DNA from: Oscarella lobularis
Taxonomy: Eukaryota; Porifera; Homoscleromorpha; Homosclerophorida; Oscarellidae
Assembly: GCF_947507565.1 (NCBI RefSeq)
Contig: NC_089192.1
Span: forward strand, 930,001-994,000
Reading direction: 5' to 3'
Length of the DNA stretch: 64,000 bases
A program made the position numbers and the translations under genes. The notes beneath the pieces are model-generated. The model had not been told where the DNA came from, made no database searches, and saw nothing but the letters and a program-made list of their open reading frames with translations. Shown in pieces: positions 59,637-64,000 of this stretch. Position 1 is the first letter of the stretch. Each line of letters opens with the position of its first letter.

Positions 59637-61643
59637 ATGCCGGTGAGTCATTCGATAAACGCATATAACAGGCCGCCACTTGGCTCTGCGACTATCGAAC
59701 GCGTTCAAAATGTTAAGAAAACCTTCGTACGATGCTTCGCTACCGACGGTAAGTCCGAGACCGCTCACGAGACGTCGTTTCGGGCGACTCATCGCTTCTC
59801 TTCGACGCCAGGAGTGAGCAAGTTCGAAGTCAAGCTGCCAGCGCTTTCGCCGACGATGGAAAACGGGAAAATAGCGAATTGGGAGAAGAAGGAAGGCGAC
59901 GAATTGTCGGAAGGCGATTTGCTGGCTCTAATTGAAACGGATAAAGCGACGATGGACTTTGAAACGCCGGCTACGGGCTATCTCGCCAAAATCCTTATAC
60001 CGGCGGGAACGGAAGAAATTCCAGTGGGAAAAGTAAGATAATAAGTTTAGTATTGCTTAATTATAATGATCAGTTGAAATTGATGTTTAGTTGATTGCGA
60101 TTATTGTCGATGAGGAGAGCGATGTTGCGGCGTTTAAGGATTATCAGCCTGAGCCAGAGGTAAGTTCAATGTGACGTTATGAGGGAATATTATCTTATGA
60201 GTACATCTATGCAGGCTGCTCCATCGCCTCCTCCGAGTACTGAAGCGCCGGCTCCAGCTCCAACTCCGGTCGCTTCTCCGCCATCTCCACCTCCTGCCGC
60301 CGTCCCTGCTACTTCGCCTCCGTCAAGTGATGGAAGAATCTTCGCTAGTCCATTTGCGAAGAAAGTAGCGGGAGAGCACGGCGTCAGTTTGGCTGTAAGT
60401 AATATGCTTCCTCGGGGTAAAACGACAGGAGCTCCTGTCTCTAGGCTATTGCTGGGACTGGACCTGGTGGACGAATCGTTGCTGCTGACGTTGCTGCTGC
60501 AGCATCTCAAGCTCCACCAGTTGCAGGTGAAATTGTTAATCTAAAAATCTTTATTTTTTATTATGTTCTCTAGCTGCCGTTCCTGGTGACACTTTTACTG
60601 ACATTCCGCTTTCAAACGTTAGAAAGGTAGAACTCTTTCTCCCTGTCGAGATTCTCTGTGGGTAGCGTCTTCTTTCTATTATATTAGGTCATTGCTCAAC
60701 GCTTGTCTCACTCTAAGCAGACAATACCGCACTATTATCTGACAGTGGAGATAGAAATTACTGAACTTCTGAAGTACGATGTTCGTCTGTCAATATTCCT
60801 TTCGTTCTTTGATATTCTTTTAGTTTGAGGCAACAGCTGAATCAGGCTTCTAGCAGAAAACTGTCGCTGAACGATTTTGTCATCAAGGCAGCGGCACTGA
60901 GTATGAAACACGTTCCCGAAGTGAATTCCTCCTGGATGGAGACGTTCATAAGACGGTAAGAGGCGACGTCTTTAATTCCTATGTGCTCGCGAATCTTTTT
61001 CTCAGTCACCATAACGTTGATATAAGCGTGGCTGTCGCTACCGATTCCGGCCTGATCACGCCAATTGTATTCGAAGCCGATGGCAAGGTAGATTGTCTTG
61101 AAAAAAACGAGCAACTCGTCGTCTTTTGTCTTCCCAGGGTCTCGAAGCCATCAACGAAGACGTTGTTAGTCTGGCGGAAAGAGCTCGAGAAAACAAGCTG
61201 AAGCCGCACGAATTCCAGGCACGGGAGATAAGCAGGAGGCCCTCCTACCCGTTGTTCAATAGTCTCTCGTAGGGTGGCACATTCACCATTTCGAATTTGG
61301 GAATGTTTGGAGTGAAGCAGTTCACGGCCATCATCAACCCACCTCAGGTATGCACTCATAATCTATTGAAGTGACTCAATGACTGTATATTTGTTTCAGT
61401 CGTGCATACTCGCTGTTGGAGCGTCGGAGAAGAAGATCATTCCCAACGCCAATAACGAGTCAGGGTAATGAGACTCTTTGAAATAGTCTCCCCCCCATCA
61501 CTTCTTCCTGTAGATACTCTACTGGGTCCGTAATGTGCGTGACAATGAGTTGCGATCATCGCGTAGTCGACGGAGCGGTCGGTGCCGAATGGATGCGCAA
61601 ATTGAAAGGATACCTGGAGAATCCAATAACAATGCTTCTATGA
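59637..61643 (+). CDS. DLAT: Dihydrolipoyllysine acetyltransferase (pyruvate dehydrogenase E2)
   Basis: Mitochondrial E2: passes the acetyl group from E1 via lipoate to CoA. Thirteen exons (59637-59748, 59812-60032, 60091-60159, 60215-60394, 60445-60526, 60574-60626, 60688-60773, 60824-60955, 61006-61087, 61138-61218, 61273-61347, 61400-61464, 61514-61643) give 455 residues. One lipoyl domain ([14 protein letters not shown], lipoyl Lys about 82 in [10 protein letters not shown]), a Pro/Ala linker, a subunit-binding domain ([22 protein letters not shown]), then the catalytic core: [29 protein letters not shown], and [13 protein letters not shown] with catalytic His and Asp, ending PITMLL. Human DLAT has two lipoyl domains. 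The retained HRVVDG argues for DLAT over PDHX. The start and 63-nt first intron are the least sure parts. Intron 61219-61272 has a GC donor (CAG|GCACGG). Confidence 0.93.
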
Positions 61644-61759
61644 GTAGGACGGCGCGCGCTTTCCCTTCCCTAGCCCCAGTGTTCTTCGGTATACCGCATT
61701 ATATATTACCTCTCTATAAACGTAATCAACGTCTCGAATGCTAAGAAATATGGGCTCCC

Positions 61760-64000
61760 TTAGATAAATTTGAAACATTTAGTTCTGTCCGAGGGTATCC
61801 TCGTCTTAAAAAGAATCGAATCGGCGCGAAATTGCGTGTAGAGTAGCGGCATGTAGCCGTAGACTTTAACGAAGTAATTAATGCATTCGTGACGTTCCTC
61901 GAAATGGCTGTTGTCGCCGGACAAGGCCTCCGGACAGCCGGGGCAGCGGAAAGTCCACCGCGAAGTAACCTAGAAATAAGATTAAAAGAGTTTCCGTTAA
62001 GAGGGTGACTCCCTTACCTTTACGGGCGGCTTTCGCGTGACGTGCGACACGAGAAAGTTCATTGCTATGTCCTCGCAGTTCATGTACTCGTCGACCTTGT
62101 CGCGTATCGATTGCGACATGGTATACGAGTAAAGATACATGTAGTACTGGGGGGGAGAAAGTCGAGCATTATTAGACAGACACTCCTTAGTTTGTCTTAC
62201 CTTATGGAAAAACGCGGCACCGGTTAGTACCATTGACATTTCGCACGAATAATTCGCGTTGTAGTTCCACCTGCCTGGATGGCGTGCGTCCCACGCGTGA
62301 AACCGTCCCGGAAATCCGACGATGCGATCCTTATTCTCCCTCCAGACGCTGTTCGAAATAAGAGCCACAATAGTTGCAGTCAAGGCCCTCGCGAGAATTT
62401 TGTACCGCACCGAAAAGCAAGTTGAATTTCGTCGTGCCTTAAATGGGCGTCATCATCCATCGATAGTACGGCCTCCGTTTCGATTTTATCGAACGGCAGG
62501 AAGCGATTGTTCAAACTGTTCTTCCCCGTCGTAATAACCTAGATAGAGGTATTGAACTGGGGGTGTATAAGCAACAGGCGAGACTCCTTTGCACTTACGT
62601 GTATTGGAATGCCAATGTTGGGCCATTCCATGTTGGCCGGCGGCGGTTGCGGATTGTTCCACACAACGACGATCGTGCGCAAGTACTGCAAATTCCGGAG
62701 CCGCTCCAGCGCCGCGGTCAGCACCAAATTGCGATCGAACGTCAACATGACAATCGTGAACTGTTCGTCCGGCACGTTGCCGGCGAGAAGAACGTCGAAT
62801 TCGGGCCCATTCAAAGGCCCTCCGTCGCGAACTGTTCGGTGAAGATTCTTTCCTCGCCCGGGCCCCATGTACTGAAACCCCGAAGGCAGAGCGGAAACGA
62901 ACGGCGTCACGGACGGCATCCCAACCAGCGCCCCAGGCGAATCGTTCCACGCATCGTAACTATTCAGCGTGAAATTTTTCTGAAATCGCGGCGACGGCGC
63001 TTCCACTGCTGCCACGCCACCCGCAGCCTCTCCGAACGGCGACGTTTCGCCGTCGGCAAACACGCCGACGGTGCGCGCTTCCGCGACGACGTTCGGCGGC
63101 AAACCGATCCGCGTTCGCACGACGGCGACGACGCTATCGACGACGCGCGTCGCCGATCCGAAGTACGTCTCCCAGACGAAGCGTCCGCGTCGACGCATAT
63201 CCAAGACGTCGCCTTCGGCGACGGCGCGAAGAAAGAAATTCAACTCGGTCGCTCGCGCGTCGGCGAGACGAAACGCAACGCGACTCCAATCGAGTACGTC
63301 GTCGAAGGGAAGTCGAACGTCGCCAACGACGATGGGAACGGCGCCGGCGCGAAGCGATTCGACGAGACGCGCGTGCGTCGTCGTTTCTCCACCACCGAGA
63401 ATGAGAGCGAATGTAGACGAAGATAAAGAGGCGACTCGTTGCGACGACGTTCCGCAGAGATGCCACTCGCCTGGACGCGCGACGACGGTGGCGTCTTTCG
63501 GCGCCGTCCGCGTGCATTCGGTTGCGACGACGAGTTCTTCGTTGTCGTGCGCTCGAATCGACGCCAGGTCGGCCGGCGTCGTTGCTAGCGACAACGGTTG
63601 CCGTGCGGGAGGATTCCACTCGCCGCGAAAGTAGATTAGGTAGCGTCGAAAGGCGGGAAGCTGGCGAGGCGGCGGCGGGAGTGGCGACGACGAGGAGAAC
63701 ATCGCGATGGGCGGCGCGACGACGTCGAATCCACGCCGATGGCGCGGATTGGAGTGACGAGCGACGATCGCGCGACCGACGTTGTCGGGAAAGTTGTCCG
63801 TCGTCGTCGAATTGGTCACGTCGACGAGCAGGTGATTGCGACCGTCGCCGCGCCAATGGGCGAGCGACTTGAACGCGTTCTCGTCCCACTGACGTCGTCG
63901 ACTATCAACGAGAACGAGATAGAGGCACGCTCGATTTGGATTCGACGTGTAATAGGGAGCCAATTTGATGTGCAAGGCAAGACGTCGAAGCAACGCTGAC
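61760..64000 (-). CDS. EXTL3: Exostosin-like 3, 5'-partial
   Basis: Golgi type II glycosyltransferase that starts heparan sulfate chains by adding GlcNAc. Minus-strand exons: from beyond 64000 down to 62599, then 62538-62411, 62348-62201, 62146-62018, 61969-61760. In-window protein begins within the exostosin (GT47-like) domain: [59 protein letters not shown]. The GT64 domain follows: [46 protein letters not shown] (DDD metal site), [56 protein letters not shown], ending RTKCFKFI. The N-terminal membrane anchor lies past the right edge. Spacing and the NNRFLP block fit EXTL3 better than EXT1/EXT2. Confidence 0.95.

Noticed and set aside
62563..63999. Long plus-strand ORFs opposite EXTL3
   Set aside because: Arg-rich frames are shadows of the GC-rich EXTL3 exon, whose minus-strand frame matches the family throughout.

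Overview
The window is nuclear DNA of an animal. Every gene I could rebuild is a spliced eukaryotic gene with very short introns (mostly 37-70 nt), tightly packed on both strands, and the set is metazoan: EXTL3, ERGIC3, TUBGCP5, DLAT, RPL11, ECHDC3, ZC2HC1, iduronate-2-sulfatase-like genes, a C8orf34/VEST1-like RII-domain protein, a PDZ-ZU5-death-domain protein, a transmembrane phosphotyrosine scaffold and a receptor-like TKL kinase. Compactness, tiny introns and lineage-specific receptors suggest a sponge, perhaps a homoscleromorph such as Oscarella. That placement is inference.

Layout. 1-2190 (+): 3' part of an iduronate-2-sulfatase-like gene. 2713-6191 (+): receptor kinase. 6891-8289 (-): ZC2HC1-type zinc-finger protein. 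8624-20941 (+): TUBGCP5, about 33 exons, with one 7.7-kb intron that holds a 49-bp satellite (11.7-17.1 kb) and MITE-like elements. 21107-23114 (-): ERGIC3. 23221-25573 (+): tyrosine-motif scaffold. 25711-26824 (-): ECHDC3. 26908-27722 (+): RPL11. 27915-30103 (+): a complete second iduronate-2-sulfatase-like gene. 30.4-33.35 kb (+): an unrecognised chain of exon-like blocks, partly tandemly duplicated. 33.35-54.57 kb: a 21-kb array of a 41-bp satellite. 54691-57248 (+): coiled-coil/PDZ/ZU5/UPA/death protein. 57415-59284 (-): C8orf34-like protein. 59637-61643 (+): DLAT. 61760-64000 (-): EXTL3, running off the right edge.

Most genes are housekeeping (ribosome, microtubule nucleation, ER-Golgi traffic, pyruvate dehydrogenase, heparan sulfate assembly) and do not form one pathway. 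EXTL3 builds heparan sulfate and iduronate-2-sulfatase degrades it, but they are far apart and the association may be chance. Several neighbours are divergent with 80-110 bp between start codons, suggesting shared promoters.

The least ordinary parts are the two very different satellites in an otherwise compact genome (one certainly intronic), the PDZ-ZU5-death fusion, the repeated YEKV-type scaffold, a measurable set of GC-AG introns, and two CLEAR-like boxes just upstream of a lysosomal sulfatase. Exon boundaries were set by hand from GT/GC-AG sites, reading frame and remembered family sequences; no alignment was run.
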